A stretch of DNA of 64,000 nt from the NCBI RefSeq assembly GCF_023571765.1, contig NZ_JAMJXC010000014.1:1-64000 (forward strand), read 5' to 3'. The DNA comes from Xanthobacter aminoxidans (lineage in GTDB: Bacteria > Pseudomonadota > Alphaproteobacteria > Rhizobiales > Xanthobacteraceae). The first letter of the stretch is position 1; each line of letters begins with the position of its first letter. The translations under genes and the position numbers were made by a program. This document shows, in pieces, positions 41,477 through 50,909 of this stretch. The notes beneath the pieces are model-generated. The model had not been told where the DNA came from. It made no database searches and was given only the letters and a program-made list of their open reading frames with translations.

Positions 41477-44395
41477 ATGGCGATCTATCATCTTCACGTC
41501 AAGGTCATCGGCCGCAAATGCGGCTCCAGCGCGGTGGCGTCCGCCGCCTACCGCTCGGCCTCGCGGTTGCGCGACGACAGGCTCGGGCGCAGTCACGATT
41601 TCTCGGCCAAGCACGGCGTCGTCCATTCCGAGGTGTTGCTGCCGGAGAATGCGCCGGAGCCGTGGAAGGACCGCGAACGACTTTGGAACGATGTCGAGGC
41701 GCTCGAGATCAGAAAGGATGCGCAGCTCGCCCGCGAGGTCGAATTCGCCATTCCGCGCGAGATGACGGAGCGCCAGGGCATCGAACTCGCCCGCGATTTC
41801 GTGCGGTCCGAATTCGTGGACCAGGGCATGATCGCCGACCTCAATGTGCATTGGGATCTGGCCGAGGACGGAATGCTGAAGCCCCACGCGCATGTCATGC
41901 TGACCATGCGCACGGTTGACGAGAATGGCTTCGGTCCGAAGGTGCGGGAGTGGAACCGCACCGAGTTGCTCGAACGCTGGCGGGAGCGTTGGGCAGAGCT
42001 TGCCAACGAGCGACTTGCCGAACTCGACGTCGACGCGCGCATCGACCATCGCAGCCTGGAAGCGCAGGGCATCGTGCTGGAGCCGCAAAGCCAGATCGGC
42101 GCGCCCGCGCATCGCATCGAAGGCGAAGGTGTCGAGGCTGCCGACCGCGCGGAAATGCATCGCGAGATCGCACGCGGCAATGGCGAGCGCATCATCACCG
42201 ATCCCGCCCTGGCGCTCGACGCCATCACGCATCAGCAATCGACCTTCACGCGGCGTGACATGGCGATGTTCGCCCATCGGCACAGCGACGGGAGCGACCA
42301 GTTCAATGCGGTGATGGGCGCGATGCGGGAGGCGCTCGATCTGGTCCAATTGGGCAAGGATGGACGGGGCGAGGATCGCTTCACCACCCGCCAGATGATC
42401 GAGACCGAGCAGCGCTTGCACCGCGCTGCCGACCTCATGGCTGCGAAGGAGCGCCACAAGGTTAGTGACAGGGACCGTGAAGCGGCGCTGGCGCGCGCGG
42501 AAGCGCGCGGTCTCGTCCTTTCGGGAGAGCAGGTCGACGCGCTGGCGCACGTCACGGACGGGCGCGATCTCGGCGTCGTCGTTGGTTACGCCGGAACGGG
42601 GAAGAGCGCGATGCTGGGTGTGGCGCGCGAAGCTTGGGAAGCGGCGGGCTACGAGGTGCGAGGCGTGGCGCTGTCCGGCATCGCCGCCGAGAATCTCGAA
42701 AGCGGATCGGGCATCTCGTCGCGCACCATCGCCAGCCTGGAACACGGTTGGGGACAGGGCCGCGATGTGCTCACCGCGCGCGATGTTCTGGTGATCGACG
42801 AGGCGGGCATGGTCGGCACGCGCCAGTTGGAGCGCGTGCTGTCTCATGCCGCCGAGGCCGGCGCCAAGGTGGTGCTGGTCGGCGATCCACAACAATTGCA
42901 ATCCATCGAAGCCGGCGCGGCGTTCCGGTCTATCCACCAACGTCACGGTGGGGCGGAGATCGGCGAGGTGCGCCGCCAGCGGGAGGACTGGCAGCGCGAC
43001 GCAACGCGCGATCTGGCGACCGGCCGAACCGCCGATGCGCTCCATGCCTATGACAAACATGGCATGGTCCATGCCGCTGCGCACCGGGAACAGGCGCGTG
43101 ACGATCTGATCGACCGCTGGGATCACGACCGTCAGGCGTCGCCGGGCCGCAGCCGTATCATCCTCACCCACACCAATGCCGAGGTGCGCGCCTTGAACGA
43201 GGCCGCGCGCGGCAGGATGCGGGACGCCGGAAATCTCGGCGACGAGGTGCGCCTAGTGGTCGAACGCGGTGAGCGCGGCTTCGCGCGCGGAGATCGCGTC
43301 ATGTTCCTTCAGAACGAGCGCGGCCTTGGCGTCAAGAACGGCACGCTCGGCGCCATCGAACAGGTCAGCACGCAGAGCATGAGCGTGCGCACCGACGACG
43401 GTCGTTCCGTTCGTTTTGACCTGAAGGATTACGACCGCATCGACCACGGCTATGCGGCAACCATCCACAAGGCTCAGGGCATGACCGTGGACCGCACCCA
43501 CGTTCTGGCTACGCCGGGCCTGGACGCCCACGGCGCCTATGTCGCCATGTCGCGCCACCGCGAACGCATGGAGTTGCATTATGGCCATGACGACTTCACG
43601 AGCCAGGACCGGCTTCTCGGCGCCGTGTCGCGCGACCGTACCAAGGATATGGCGTCGGATTACGAGCGGCTCGAGCCGGCCCGCGATTATGCCGAACGGC
43701 GCGGGATCACTTTCCGCGCCCGCGTGGCCGAGATCGTGCGCAAGGTCGTGCCCGAGAAGGTGCGCGGCATGTTCGACGGCCTGCGCCTGCCCGCCGCCGG
43801 CGGACAGGGGCCGGAAAGGAAAGTGGCGGAAGACCCGGAAGCGGCGCTGCGTCGCGCCCGCACCGAGGCGCTCATCCGCCATGCCCGCGCCGTGGATGCG
43901 ATCTTCGAGACGCAGGAGCGGGGCGGCAAGGCCAACCCGGAGCAGGTGAAGGAATTGCAGGAGGCCCGCAAGGTCTTCGAGGAGGTGCGGCCCTATGGCT
44001 CGCACGATGCCGAAGCCGCCTACAAGAAGAACCCGGAACTGGCCTCGGAAGCGGCCACGGGGCGCACCGCCCGCGCCATCCGCGCCCTACAACTCGAAAC
44101 CGAACTGCGCACCGATCCGCAGCGCCGCGCCGATCGCTTCGTGGAACGCTGGCGGGAGCTCGGCCAGACCTGCCAGCGCCAGTATCAGGCGGCGGACATG
44201 TCCGGCTACAAGGCCACGCGATCGGCGATGGGCGACATGGCGATGAGCCTCGAACGCGATCCGCAGCTCGAGTCGATCCTCGCCGGCCGCAAGCGAGACC
44301 TCGGAATCGGGGTCGAATCGGGCCGCCGACTCGGATTGGAACTCGCCTTCAGCCACGGCATCGACCTTGGCAGAGGCCGGAACATCGGGTTTTGA
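41477..44395 (+). CDS. traA: TraA relaxase-helicase (MOBQ, MobA/MobL type)
   Basis: Protein of 972 residues. The N-terminal relaxase has IYHLHVKVIGRKCGSSAVAS, AAYRSASRL, a catalytic Tyr region and the metal motif KPHAHVMLTMR (about 136-146). The helicase part has Walker A VVGYAGTGKSAML (about 372-384), VLVIDEAGMVG and VLVGDPQQLQ, with GYAATIHKAQGMTVD near 660, as in RecD/TraI-like helicases. The C-terminal 250 residues are charged helices. It is expected to nick oriT upstream and unwind the transferred strand. A coupling protein and secretion system are absent, so transfer needs a helper element. Confidence 0.92.
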   Translation: MAIYHLHVKVIGRKCGSSAVASAAYRSASRLRDDRLGRSHDFSAKHGVVHSEVLLPENAPEPWKDRERLWNDVEALEIRKDAQLAREVEFAIPREMTERQGIELARDFVRSEFVDQGMIADLNVHWDLAEDGMLKPHAHVMLTMRTVDENGFGPKVREWNRTELLERWRERWAELANERLAELDVDARIDHRSLEAQGIVLEPQSQIGAPAHRIEGEGVEAADRAEMHREIARGNGERIITDPALALDAITHQQSTFTRRDMAMFAHRHSDGSDQFNAVMGAMREALDLVQLGKDGRGEDRFTTRQMIETEQRLHRAADLMAAKERHKVSDRDREAALARAEARGLVLSGEQVDALAHVTDGRDLGVVVGYAGTGKSAMLGVAREAWEAAGYEVRGVALSGIAAENLESGSGISSRTIASLEHGWGQGRDVLTARDVLVIDEAGMVGTRQLERVLSHAAEAGAKVVLVGDPQQLQSIEAGAAFRSIHQRHGGAEIGEVRRQREDWQRDATRDLATGRTADALHAYDKHGMVHAAAHREQARDDLIDRWDHDRQASPGRSRIILTHTNAEVRALNEAARGRMRDAGNLGDEVRLVVERGERGFARGDRVMFLQNERGLGVKNGTLGAIEQVSTQSMSVRTDDGRSVRFDLKDYDRIDHGYAATIHKAQGMTVDRTHVLATPGLDAHGAYVAMSRHRERMELHYGHDDFTSQDRLLGAVSRDRTKDMASDYERLEPARDYAERRGITFRARVAEIVRKVVPEKVRGMFDGLRLPAAGGQGPERKVAEDPEAALRRARTEALIRHARAVDAIFETQERGGKANPEQVKELQEARKVFEEVRPYGSHDAEAAYKKNPELASEAATGRTARAIRALQLETELRTDPQRRADRFVERWRELGQTCQRQYQAADMSGYKATRSAMGDMAMSLERDPQLESILAGRKRDLGIGVESGRRLGLELAFSHGIDLGRGRNIGF

Positions 44396-44523
44396 CCCCG
44401 CCTATTTTACGCCGCCGGCGCGCCCCGCTGCGACGGCGCGCAAAACCCTCTTGCACAGCGATAAATCCTTGTCCTGTCTGGCTCGGGAGCAGTCAGACAA
44501 AGCCAGCAGAAGTCGAGGCAGCC

Positions 44524-44754
44524 GTGCGCCAACCAGACCGTATCATCCGCCTGAGAACCGTCCTCGCCCGGACCGGCCTCTCGCGGTCCACCATTTACCG
44601 CAAGATCGCCGAGGGCACCTTCCCCGCACAGATCAAAATCAGCGCCAACGGCGCGGGCTGGCATGAATCCGAAATCGACCGATGGATCGCCGATCCCGCT
44701 GGCTGGCGGGCCACAATGACAACGACTGACAGAATGGACGCGAGCCGCACGTAG
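44524..44754 (+). CDS. alpA: AlpA-family helix-turn-helix regulator/excisionase
   Basis: Protein of 76 residues. PDRIIRLRTVLARTGLSRST then IYRKIAEGTFPAQIKI and GWHESEIDRWIA are the AlpA (phage P4 Vis-like) pattern. I chose the GTG at 44,524, with gagg seven bases upstream, because the extension from an ATG at 44,392 is Arg/Pro-rich. It converges with the integrase gene with one base between stops. AlpA proteins regulate integrase expression and excision of P4-like integrases. Confidence 0.75.
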   Translation: MRQPDRIIRLRTVLARTGLSRSTIYRKIAEGTFPAQIKISANGAGWHESEIDRWIADPAGWRATMTTTDRMDASRT

Positions 44755-44755
44755 T

Positions 44756-46105
44756 TCAAAGATCGTCGTCCACTTCGTCGTCGTGGACCTCGGCGGCGCG
44801 TCGCTTCGCGTCGGCGATCAGCTCTCTCGCGGATTCGCCCTTCACCCAGGCGTCGAGCATATCAGCCCAGCACTGAAGCATGATCTTCCGCTCGGCGAGG
44901 TAGCGATTCACGTTGTAGACGGCCGCGATCCGGTTCCGGGGCGCGTGGGCCAAACTCATCTCGATCCACCGATCATCAAACTTGGCGCGATTTAAGCCGG
45001 TCGAGAACGTGCGGCGCAGGTCGTGAACGCCGAAGCTCTGAAAGTCGGGATCATCCTCCCGGATGCGCTCTACGACCGTGTCGATTACGCGGTTGAGCGT
45101 GGCGTTGCTGATGGGCGTATCGCCATCGTATCGGCCGGGGTGCAGATATCGGCTGGCGCCGAACATGGTGCGGAACGCCGTCAGGATATCCAGAGCCTGA
45201 TCGCTCAGCGGGACGACATGTGCCTTGCCGGCCTTCATGCGCTCGGCCGGGATCGTCCAGCGCGCGGCGGCGAAGTCGATTTCCTTCCATGTGGCGTCGA
45301 TGAATTCCGACTTGCGAACGCCGGTCAGCAGGACAAACTTCACCGCCAAGCGGAGCGTGGGCGCCGCCGTCACATGATCCAGCGCCGTCAGGACCGCGCG
45401 GACCTCGGATGGAGACAGGGCGCGCTCGCGCGGCTCGAAGGTGGCGATGGCGCTGGTACGGATCGACTCGGCCGGGTTGCTCACGTCCAGCCCGCATCCT
45501 TGGGCGTGGCGGAACACCAGCAACACGACCTCGCGGACATGCACGGCGACGGCCGGCCCGCGCTTCTCTTTGACCTCGTCGCACAGACGTTTGAGACGCT
45601 GCGGCGTCACTTCCCCCAGCTTGAGCTTCGACAACTCTCCCGCGATGGCGCGATCATAGACGGATCGGCGCATCGCCAAGGTGCTGTCGGCGAGTTTCTC
45701 GGTCCCCGACTTGGGATCGGCCTTGTGCTTGAAATAGGCTTCCGCCCACCCGCCGAACGTGAACGCCTCGGCTGACGCGGTGCGCTTCTCCACCTTGGCT
45801 TTCGACGGCGACTCACCCCGCTCGACCTGACGCCGGGCGCGCGCCAGCAGCGTCCTGGCCTCCGCAAGCGACACCTCCATGCCGTATTCCAGCGCATCGG
45901 GCGCCCGTGTGAGGCTGCGCGCCGCCTCGGCGCTATATCGGCCGATGGTCAGCGTCTCCTGCCGTCCGTTCACCCGGTAGTGGTATCGGAACGAGATGAC
46001 ACCCGTGGGCGTGACGGCTGCGTGCATCCCGTCGCGGTCCGCCACCTTATAAAGCTTGGCCCTCGGCTTCAGAATTTTCAATTCTTTATCAGTAAGATGA
46101 ACCAT
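44756..46105 (-). CDS. int: Tyrosine-type site-specific integrase (P4-like)
   Basis: Recombinase of about 449 residues. The N-terminal DUF4102-like arm-binding domain reads LTDKELKILKPRAKLYKVAD and GVISFRYHYRVNGRQETLTIG. The catalytic domain has TGVRKSEFIDATWKEID (first Arg), VHDLRRTFSTGL (HxxR) and LAHAPRNRIAAVYNVNRYL (Tyr nucleophile). The ATG at 46,105 is preferred over an upstream TTG. It reads away from guaA and lies 220 bp from the guaA end, the expected place for an integrase using that site. It probably recombines all three att-like cores. Confidence 0.92.
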   Translation of the reverse strand: MVHLTDKELKILKPRAKLYKVADRDGMHAAVTPTGVISFRYHYRVNGRQETLTIGRYSAEAARSLTRAPDALEYGMEVSLAEARTLLARARRQVERGESPSKAKVEKRTASAEAFTFGGWAEAYFKHKADPKSGTEKLADSTLAMRRSVYDRAIAGELSKLKLGEVTPQRLKRLCDEVKEKRGPAVAVHVREVVLLVFRHAQGCGLDVSNPAESIRTSAIATFEPRERALSPSEVRAVLTALDHVTAAPTLRLAVKFVLLTGVRKSEFIDATWKEIDFAAARWTIPAERMKAGKAHVVPLSDQALDILTAFRTMFGASRYLHPGRYDGDTPISNATLNRVIDTVVERIREDDPDFQSFGVHDLRRTFSTGLNRAKFDDRWIEMSLAHAPRNRIAAVYNVNRYLAERKIMLQCWADMLDAWVKGESARELIADAKRRAAEVHDDEVDDDL

Positions 46106-46234
46106 AAGTCCGCATCCGGTCTGGGGCAAACCGATACCATCAAGATGGGCTGTTGGTATCGGAAGCCCGTTTCTCGACCATCCTGCGCCATACCAACATC
46201 GCTACCAACAAAGTGGCCCGGCTGTGGTGACACG

Positions 46235-46340
46235 CAGCGATACGGGGTGGGAAAAATAATCCTTGTCAGTCAAAGAGATCGTGCGATTTTTGGCACGGAG
46301 CAGGACGGTCTGAAACCACCCTAATTCACTCCCACTCGAT
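46235..46340. repeat. 106-bp end repeat, right end of island B, with guaA att core
   Basis: It aligns without gaps to 34,062-34,167. The core ttcactcccactcgat (46,325-46,340) is the last codons and stop of guaA. Between this repeat and int, copies of (ga)taccaac and its reverse (46,131-46,210) look like integrase arm sites; similar gatacca strings follow the cores at 13,236 and 34,152. Confidence 0.7.
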
Positions 46341-47894
46341 GGTCCCCGGGGGCTTCGACGTCACGTCGTAGACCACGCGGTTGACGCCCTTCACTTCGTT
46401 GATGATGCGGGTGGCGGTGCGGCCGAGGAAGGTCATGTCGAAGGGGTAGAAGTCGGCGGTCATCCCGTCGACGGAGGTGACGGCGCGCAGGGCCAGGACG
46501 TGGTCGTAGGTGCGGCCGTCGCCCATCACGCCTACGGTGCGCACGGGCAGGAGCACGGCGAAGGCCTGCCAGATCACGTCGTAGAGGCCGGCGTAGCGGA
46601 TTTCTTCGAGATAGATGGCGTCGGCCTTGCGCAGGATGTCGAGCTTTTCCTGCGTCACCGCGCCGGGGCAGCGGATGGCGAGGCCGGGACCGGGGAAGGG
46701 GTGGCGGCCGACGAAGCTCTCCGGCAGGCCGAGCTCGCGGCCGAGCGCGCGCACCTCGTCCTTGAACAGGTCGCGCAGGGGCTCCACCAGCTTCATGTTC
46801 ATGCGGTCGGGCAGCCCGCCCACATTGTGGTGGCTCTTGATGGTGACGGAGGGGCCGCCGGCGAAGGAAACGCTCTCGATCACATCCGGATAGAGCGTGC
46901 CCTGGGCGAGGAAATCGGCGCCGCCCACCTTCTTGGCTTCGGCGTCAAACACGTCGATGAAGAGCCGGCCGATGGTCTTTCTCTTCACTTCCGGGTCTTC
47001 GACGCCCTCCAGTTCCTTCAGGAACAGGTCGGCGGCGTTCACATGGACGAGGGGGATGTTGTAGTGGCCGCGGAAGAGCGAGACCACCTCGTCCGCCTCC
47101 GCCTGGCGCATCAGGCCGTGGTCCACGAACACGCAGGTGAGCTGGTCGCCGATGGCCTCGTGGATGAGCACCGCCGCGACGGAGGAATCCACCCCGCCGG
47201 AGAGGCCGCAGATGACCCGACCGGAGCCCACCTGCTCGCGGATGCGGGCGATGGCGCGCTCGCGGAAGGCGCCCATGGTCCAGGTGCCTTCGAGGCCCGC
47301 CACCTTGCGTACGAAATTGGAGAGAAGGCGCGCGCCGTCCGGCGTATGCACCACCTCGGGATGGAACTGCACGCCGTAATAGTTGCGCGACACGTCGGCG
47401 ATGGCGGCGAAGGGGGCGTTCTCGGAGGTGGCCACCACCTCGAAGCCCTCGGGCAGGCGGGTCACGCGGTCGCCGTGGCTCATCCACACGGTGTGGCGCT
47501 CGCCGGGGCGCCAGACGCCGTCGAACAGGGGCACGGACTTCTGGACCGTCACCTCGGCGCGGCCAAACTCGCGGTGGTGGCCCGCCTCCACCGCGCCGCC
47601 GAGCTGCGCCGCCATGCACTGCTCGCCGTAGCAGATGCCCAGAACCGGCACGCCCGCCGCGAACGCCGCATCGGGTGCCTTCGGGCTCTGCCCCTCGATC
47701 ACCGAGGCCGGGCCGCCGGAGAGGATGATGGCCTTGGGCTTGAGGCGGGCAACGGCCTCCTCCGCCTTCTGGAACGGCACCACCTCGGAATAGACCCCGT
47801 CCTCGCGGACCCGGCGGGCGATGAGCTGCGTCACCTGGCTGCCGAAATCGATAATGAGGACGGTGTCCTGGGAGGCGGCGGGTGCGGCGGTCAT
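46326..47894 (-). CDS. guaA: GMP synthase (glutamine-hydrolysing)
   Basis: Enzyme of 522 residues that converts XMP to GMP. The class I glutaminase domain has [15 protein letters not shown] with catalytic Cys and [11 protein letters not shown] with catalytic His/Glu. The ATP-pyrophosphatase domain has [20 protein letters not shown], and the dimerization domain ends in KPPGTIEWE. The gene is intact: the island core coincides with its last codons and restores the stop. The 3' end of guaA is a known integration site of genomic islands in several bacteria. Confidence 0.97.
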   Translation of the reverse strand: MTAAPAASQDTVLIIDFGSQVTQLIARRVREDGVYSEVVPFQKAEEAVARLKPKAIILSGGPASVIEGQSPKAPDAAFAAGVPVLGICYGEQCMAAQLGGAVEAGHHREFGRAEVTVQKSVPLFDGVWRPGERHTVWMSHGDRVTRLPEGFEVVATSENAPFAAIADVSRNYYGVQFHPEVVHTPDGARLLSNFVRKVAGLEGTWTMGAFRERAIARIREQVGSGRVICGLSGGVDSSVAAVLIHEAIGDQLTCVFVDHGLMRQAEADEVVSLFRGHYNIPLVHVNAADLFLKELEGVEDPEVKRKTIGRLFIDVFDAEAKKVGGADFLAQGTLYPDVIESVSFAGGPSVTIKSHHNVGGLPDRMNMKLVEPLRDLFKDEVRALGRELGLPESFVGRHPFPGPGLAIRCPGAVTQEKLDILRKADAIYLEEIRYAGLYDVIWQAFAVLLPVRTVGVMGDGRTYDHVLALRAVTSVDGMTADFYPFDMTFLGRTATRIINEVKGVNRVVYDVTSKPPGTIEWE

Positions 47895-48000
47895 GGTGAA
47901 GCCTTGGGCGAGAGGGCGAATTTCGCCCCTCCTTTAACCGCAAAGCACCGATTCCAAAAGTCAAGCGCCGCGCAGGGCTCGTATGAGCCCGCGGCTCGGG

Positions 48001-48222
48001 TCAGATGCGCGTCCAGAACGGCTCGCAACCGGCGGGCGCGTTCACGGCGCCGGAATGCCGGCGCTTCAGCTCCGCGCAGCCGAATGAACGGGCCTGTTCG
48101 GGGAGGCGGGAATTGATGGCGGTGCCGATCTCGTCATAGGGCTCGCCGGAGGCGTAGACATAATAGGCCCAGTAGCCGCCGACGAGGACGACCACGAGGA
48201 GCAGCAGGCGGATGAGACCCAT
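48001..48222 (-). CDS. Small membrane-anchored protein of unknown function
   Basis: Protein of 73 residues. One transmembrane helix (LIRLLLLVVVLVGGYWAYYVY, about 3-22) is followed by a short soluble tail with two Cys (FGCAELKRR, AGCEPFW) that could form a disulfide in the periplasm. AAAGGACAGG precedes the ATG at 48,222; a longer in-frame start adds an Arg-rich stretch and was rejected. It lies between guaA and the rRNA methyltransferase gene. I do not recognise the family. Confidence 0.6.
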   Translation of the reverse strand: MGLIRLLLLVVVLVGGYWAYYVYASGEPYDEIGTAINSRLPEQARSFGCAELKRRHSGAVNAPAGCEPFWTRI

Positions 48223-48313
48223 GGCCTGTCCTTTCAGCGCAGTGGCATTCGCGCGGACAACGCCCCGCTTGCGCTGAAAGTTCATTCGAGGCGGACAGGG
48301 GCCGCGCGTCGCC

Positions 48314-49615
48314 TCACCCCGCCCGCTTCATCACGCTCACGAAGAAGCCGTCCGTGCCGGTGCGGCGCGGGGTCATCAGCAGGCCCTCGCGGCTGGCCAG
48401 TGCCGCTTCCGCCAGCGCGGGGCCGGAGGCGCCCAGCGCCAGAACGGCCTCGGTGGGGGCGACGGGGGCGAAATCCTCGCGCTTGTTGAGGAGGGCGCGC
48501 ACCTGGGCGCCGTTCTCCTCGTCCAGCAGCGAGCAGGTGACATAGGCCAGCCGGCCGCCGGGGCGGACATAATGGGCGGCCTGTTCCAGAATCTTGGCCT
48601 GCTCGGCGGTGCGCTGGGCCAGCGCACCGGGGCGCACGCGCCATTTGGCGTCGGGGTTGCGCCGCCAGGTACCGGTGCCGGTGCAGGGGGCGTCCACGAG
48701 GACGAGGTCCATCTTGCCTTCGAGGTCGTGCAGCACGTCCTCGGCGCCGCGCGGGCTCCGCACCTGCACGTTGCGCACGCCGGCGCGGGCGAGGCGCTCG
48801 TGCATGGGCTTCAGGCGGCGGATGTCGCTGTCGTGGGCGTAGATCTGGCCCTTGTTGTCCATGAGCGCCGCGAATTCCAGCGTCTTGCCGCCGGCGCCGG
48901 CGCACAGATCCAGCACCTGGCTTCCGGGGATGGGGCGGGCGAGGATGGCGGCGAGCTGGGAGCCCTCGTCCTGCACCTCCACCTCGCCGCGCAGGAAGGC
49001 CGGCTCGGCGGAGACCGGCGGCGCCTTGCCCTCGGAATCGAGCCTGATGCGCAAAGCGAGGGGCGAGAAGCGGCAGGGCTCGGGGTGAAGGTGGGAGAGT
49101 TCCGCCTTCACCGCCTCGGGCTCGCCCTTCAGCGTGTTGATGCGCAGATCCAGCGGGGCGCGTGCGGCCAGCGCCGCGCCTTCCTCGATCACGCTCTCGC
49201 CGAACACATGCCGCAGCGAGGCGTGCAGCCACTGGGGATAGTCGCCGCGCACGAAGGGCGCCGCGCCCTCGAGGCTTGGGTCCGCGAGGCGGGCGCGCTC
49301 GGCCTCCGAGAGGGGCGCCGGGGCGAAGCGTCCGCCATCGGCGAGCGCCGCGATATCATCCACCGAAAGGCCGCGCATGAGCGCCAGCATGCCGAACACC
49401 AGGGCACGCGGCTCCTCCGATCCCATCACATGGGCGGCGGAGGCGCGCCGGCGCAGGGTGTCGTAGAGGATGCCGGCGATGGCCGCGCGGTCGCCCGATC
49501 CGGCGAAGCGGTGGGAGAGGCCCCAGTCCTTCAGCGCGTCGGCGGCGGGGCGGCGGCGCGCGGAGACGTCGGCGAGGATCTCGATGGCGGCGGAAAGGCG
49601 GGCGGCAGGGGTCAC
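48314..49615 (-). CDS. RsmB/NOP-family 16S rRNA (cytosine-C5) methyltransferase
   Basis: SAM-dependent methyltransferase of 433 residues, GTG start. The N-terminal NusB-like helical domain precedes the Rossmann core. SAM motif I is VLDLCAGAGGKTLEFAALM, motif IV is LVDAPCTGTGTWRRNPDAKW (with a catalytic Cys) and motif VI is YVTCSLLDEENG (nucleophilic Cys). It methylates a cytosine in 16S rRNA, as RsmB does at C967 in E. coli. It is followed by other housekeeping genes on the same strand. Confidence 0.9.
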   Translation of the reverse strand: MTPAARLSAAIEILADVSARRRPAADALKDWGLSHRFAGSGDRAAIAGILYDTLRRRASAAHVMGSEEPRALVFGMLALMRGLSVDDIAALADGGRFAPAPLSEAERARLADPSLEGAAPFVRGDYPQWLHASLRHVFGESVIEEGAALAARAPLDLRINTLKGEPEAVKAELSHLHPEPCRFSPLALRIRLDSEGKAPPVSAEPAFLRGEVEVQDEGSQLAAILARPIPGSQVLDLCAGAGGKTLEFAALMDNKGQIYAHDSDIRRLKPMHERLARAGVRNVQVRSPRGAEDVLHDLEGKMDLVLVDAPCTGTGTWRRNPDAKWRVRPGALAQRTAEQAKILEQAAHYVRPGGRLAYVTCSLLDEENGAQVRALLNKREDFAPVAPTEAVLALGASGPALAEAALASREGLLMTPRRTGTDGFFVSVMKRAG

Positions 49616-49637
49616 GGTGGCTCTTCTGGTTGTCGGG

Positions 49638-50300
49638 TCAGGCCTGCTTCGCGGCGGGGGCGAGCCCCTCCGCGGTCAGCTGGCGGGCGAACTGGTCCAG
49701 GGCGCGGGCCAGCTTCTCGTCGATGATGTGGAGATATTCGGTCCAGTCGGCATAGCCGGTCAGCTCGGCCTTGCCGTCGCTGATGCCGCGCAGGCCGAGC
49801 AGGGGCACGCCGTGGCGGCGGGCGGCGCGCAGCACGGCGAAGGTTTCCATGTCCACCATGTCCTCGGCGATGGCATCATAGGCCGCGCCCGAGATGATGG
49901 CCCCGCCGGTGGAGAGGGAGGCTTCCGGCACGCCGGCGATGCGGTGGGGCAGCTCCACCACCACCGGCTCGTCGAGGAAGGGCGTCTTGCCGCGTTCGAA
50001 GCCGAGCGCCGAGGCATCCATGTCGCGATAGGCGACCCGGGCGACCTGATAGACTTCCGCGTGATCGAGCCGCCGCGAGCCGGCCGACCCCAGCGTCACC
50101 ACCAGGTCCGGATGGCGGCCCTGATGGTGCAGGATGGCGAGGGCCCGCGCCGTCTCCACGGCCGCCTCCACCGGGCCGACGCCGGTGATGAGCGGGTCGA
50201 TGCGGGCCTTCAGGTGCTCTCCGTATTCCTGGCTGGTCGCCATGACGAAGAGGACGTCATGGCCGCCGAAGGCGAGGACGTGGCGGGCGGGATCGGTCAT
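49638..50300 (-). CDS. 5'-Methylthioadenosine/S-adenosylhomocysteine nucleosidase
   Basis: Purine nucleoside phosphorylase-fold enzyme of 220 residues. LITGVGPVEAAVETARAL, LVVTLGSAGSRRLDHAEVYQ and AEDMVDMETFAVLRAARRHG (catalytic Asp/Glu region after D-M-E) and LRGISDGKAEL fit MTA/SAH nucleosidases. It splits MTA and SAH into adenine and the thioribose compounds, recycling products of SAM use. It lies 22 bp upstream of the SAM-dependent rRNA methyltransferase gene on the same strand. An internal ATG (MATSQEYGEHL) could be the true start. Confidence 0.85.
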   Translation of the reverse strand: MTDPARHVLAFGGHDVLFVMATSQEYGEHLKARIDPLITGVGPVEAAVETARALAILHHQGRHPDLVVTLGSAGSRRLDHAEVYQVARVAYRDMDASALGFERGKTPFLDEPVVVELPHRIAGVPEASLSTGGAIISGAAYDAIAEDMVDMETFAVLRAARRHGVPLLGLRGISDGKAELTGYADWTEYLHIIDEKLARALDQFARQLTAEGLAPAAKQA

Positions 50301-50392
50301 CGCAAGTTCCAGTGGGGCGCCCGGCCGGGCACCCGGTCTGCAAAGACCTCAACTCCTCGGCTGCCGCGGCCCGCCTGTCAACCGCCCCGCTT

Positions 50393-50752
50393 TCAGATGT
50401 TGAGGAGGATGGCGAAGGCGAACAGAACCCACATCAGGGTCAGCACGGCAAGGCTTGCAAGATCGAGGCTGACCCCGCCGATGCCGCGCTCGGCCCGCAG
50501 CTTGGGGGAGAGCATCTGGGGGAAGGCGGCGGCGAGGCGCAGCAGCACGAAGATCCAGGCCAGCACCACGAAGGCCACGTCCGCCTTGCGGGTGAACAGG
50601 GCGAGGCAGGTCAGGGTGTAGAACAGCACGGCGGCGAGGCCGGCGCGCAATCCGTCCGCCGTCACCTCGGTGGAGCGCACGGCGCGCAGCAGCACGGCGA
50701 GCACCAGGGCCACGTGGACGAAAAGCGGCAGCAGGATCATCTGAACGGTCAT
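50393..50752 (-). CDS. MAPEG-family membrane protein
   Basis: Protein of 119 residues with four predicted transmembrane helices (MILLPLFVHVALVLAVLL; LAAVLFYTLTCLALFT; VAFVVLAWIFVLLRLAAAF; LASLAVLTLMWVLFAFAILL). The FYTLTCLALFTRKADVAFVV and AWIFVLLRL blocks fit bacterial MAPEG proteins, a family related to microsomal glutathione transferases. The ATG at 50,752 has cggagg upstream. The substrate is unknown. Confidence 0.75.
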   Translation of the reverse strand: MTVQMILLPLFVHVALVLAVLLRAVRSTEVTADGLRAGLAAVLFYTLTCLALFTRKADVAFVVLAWIFVLLRLAAAFPQMLSPKLRAERGIGGVSLDLASLAVLTLMWVLFAFAILLNI

Positions 50753-50909
50753 GGAAGCCTCCGGGCGGCGCGCGTGCCCATCAAGCGCCAGCGCAGCCAT
50801 GAGCGGAACCGCCGGCGCGGCCGTTCGTTCCCTCGCTGCGTTCTTTCCATGACGAACGCATCCGGTGCGCGGCGCCCCGTCTTTGTACGGCCCCGCGGAG
50901 GCATCACAC

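Larger units (their letters stand above)
34152..46325. mobile_element. Genomic island B: integrative mobilizable element at guaA
   Basis: About 12.2 kb between the identical 16-bp cores at 34,152 and 46,325. It has a tyrosine integrase beside guaA, an AlpA-like regulator and an excisionase-like gene. A MOBQ-type mobilization set (traA, traC, traD, oriT) completes the mobility genes. Cargo is a nuclease-STAND-like NTPase, a RES-domain protein and a broken AbiEii toxin. There is no type IV secretion system, so transfer would need a helper. Composition is less GC-rich at the left end. Confidence 0.75.

Noticed and set aside
13236-46325. One single 33-kb island
   Set aside because: The internal site at 34,152 has a complete right-end repeat on its left and a complete left-end repeat on its right, which fits two units better. 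A later transposition into one island cannot be fully excluded.
46500-48116. 538-codon plus-strand reading frame
   Set aside because: Antisense to guaA; composition is shadow-like and no motif is visible.
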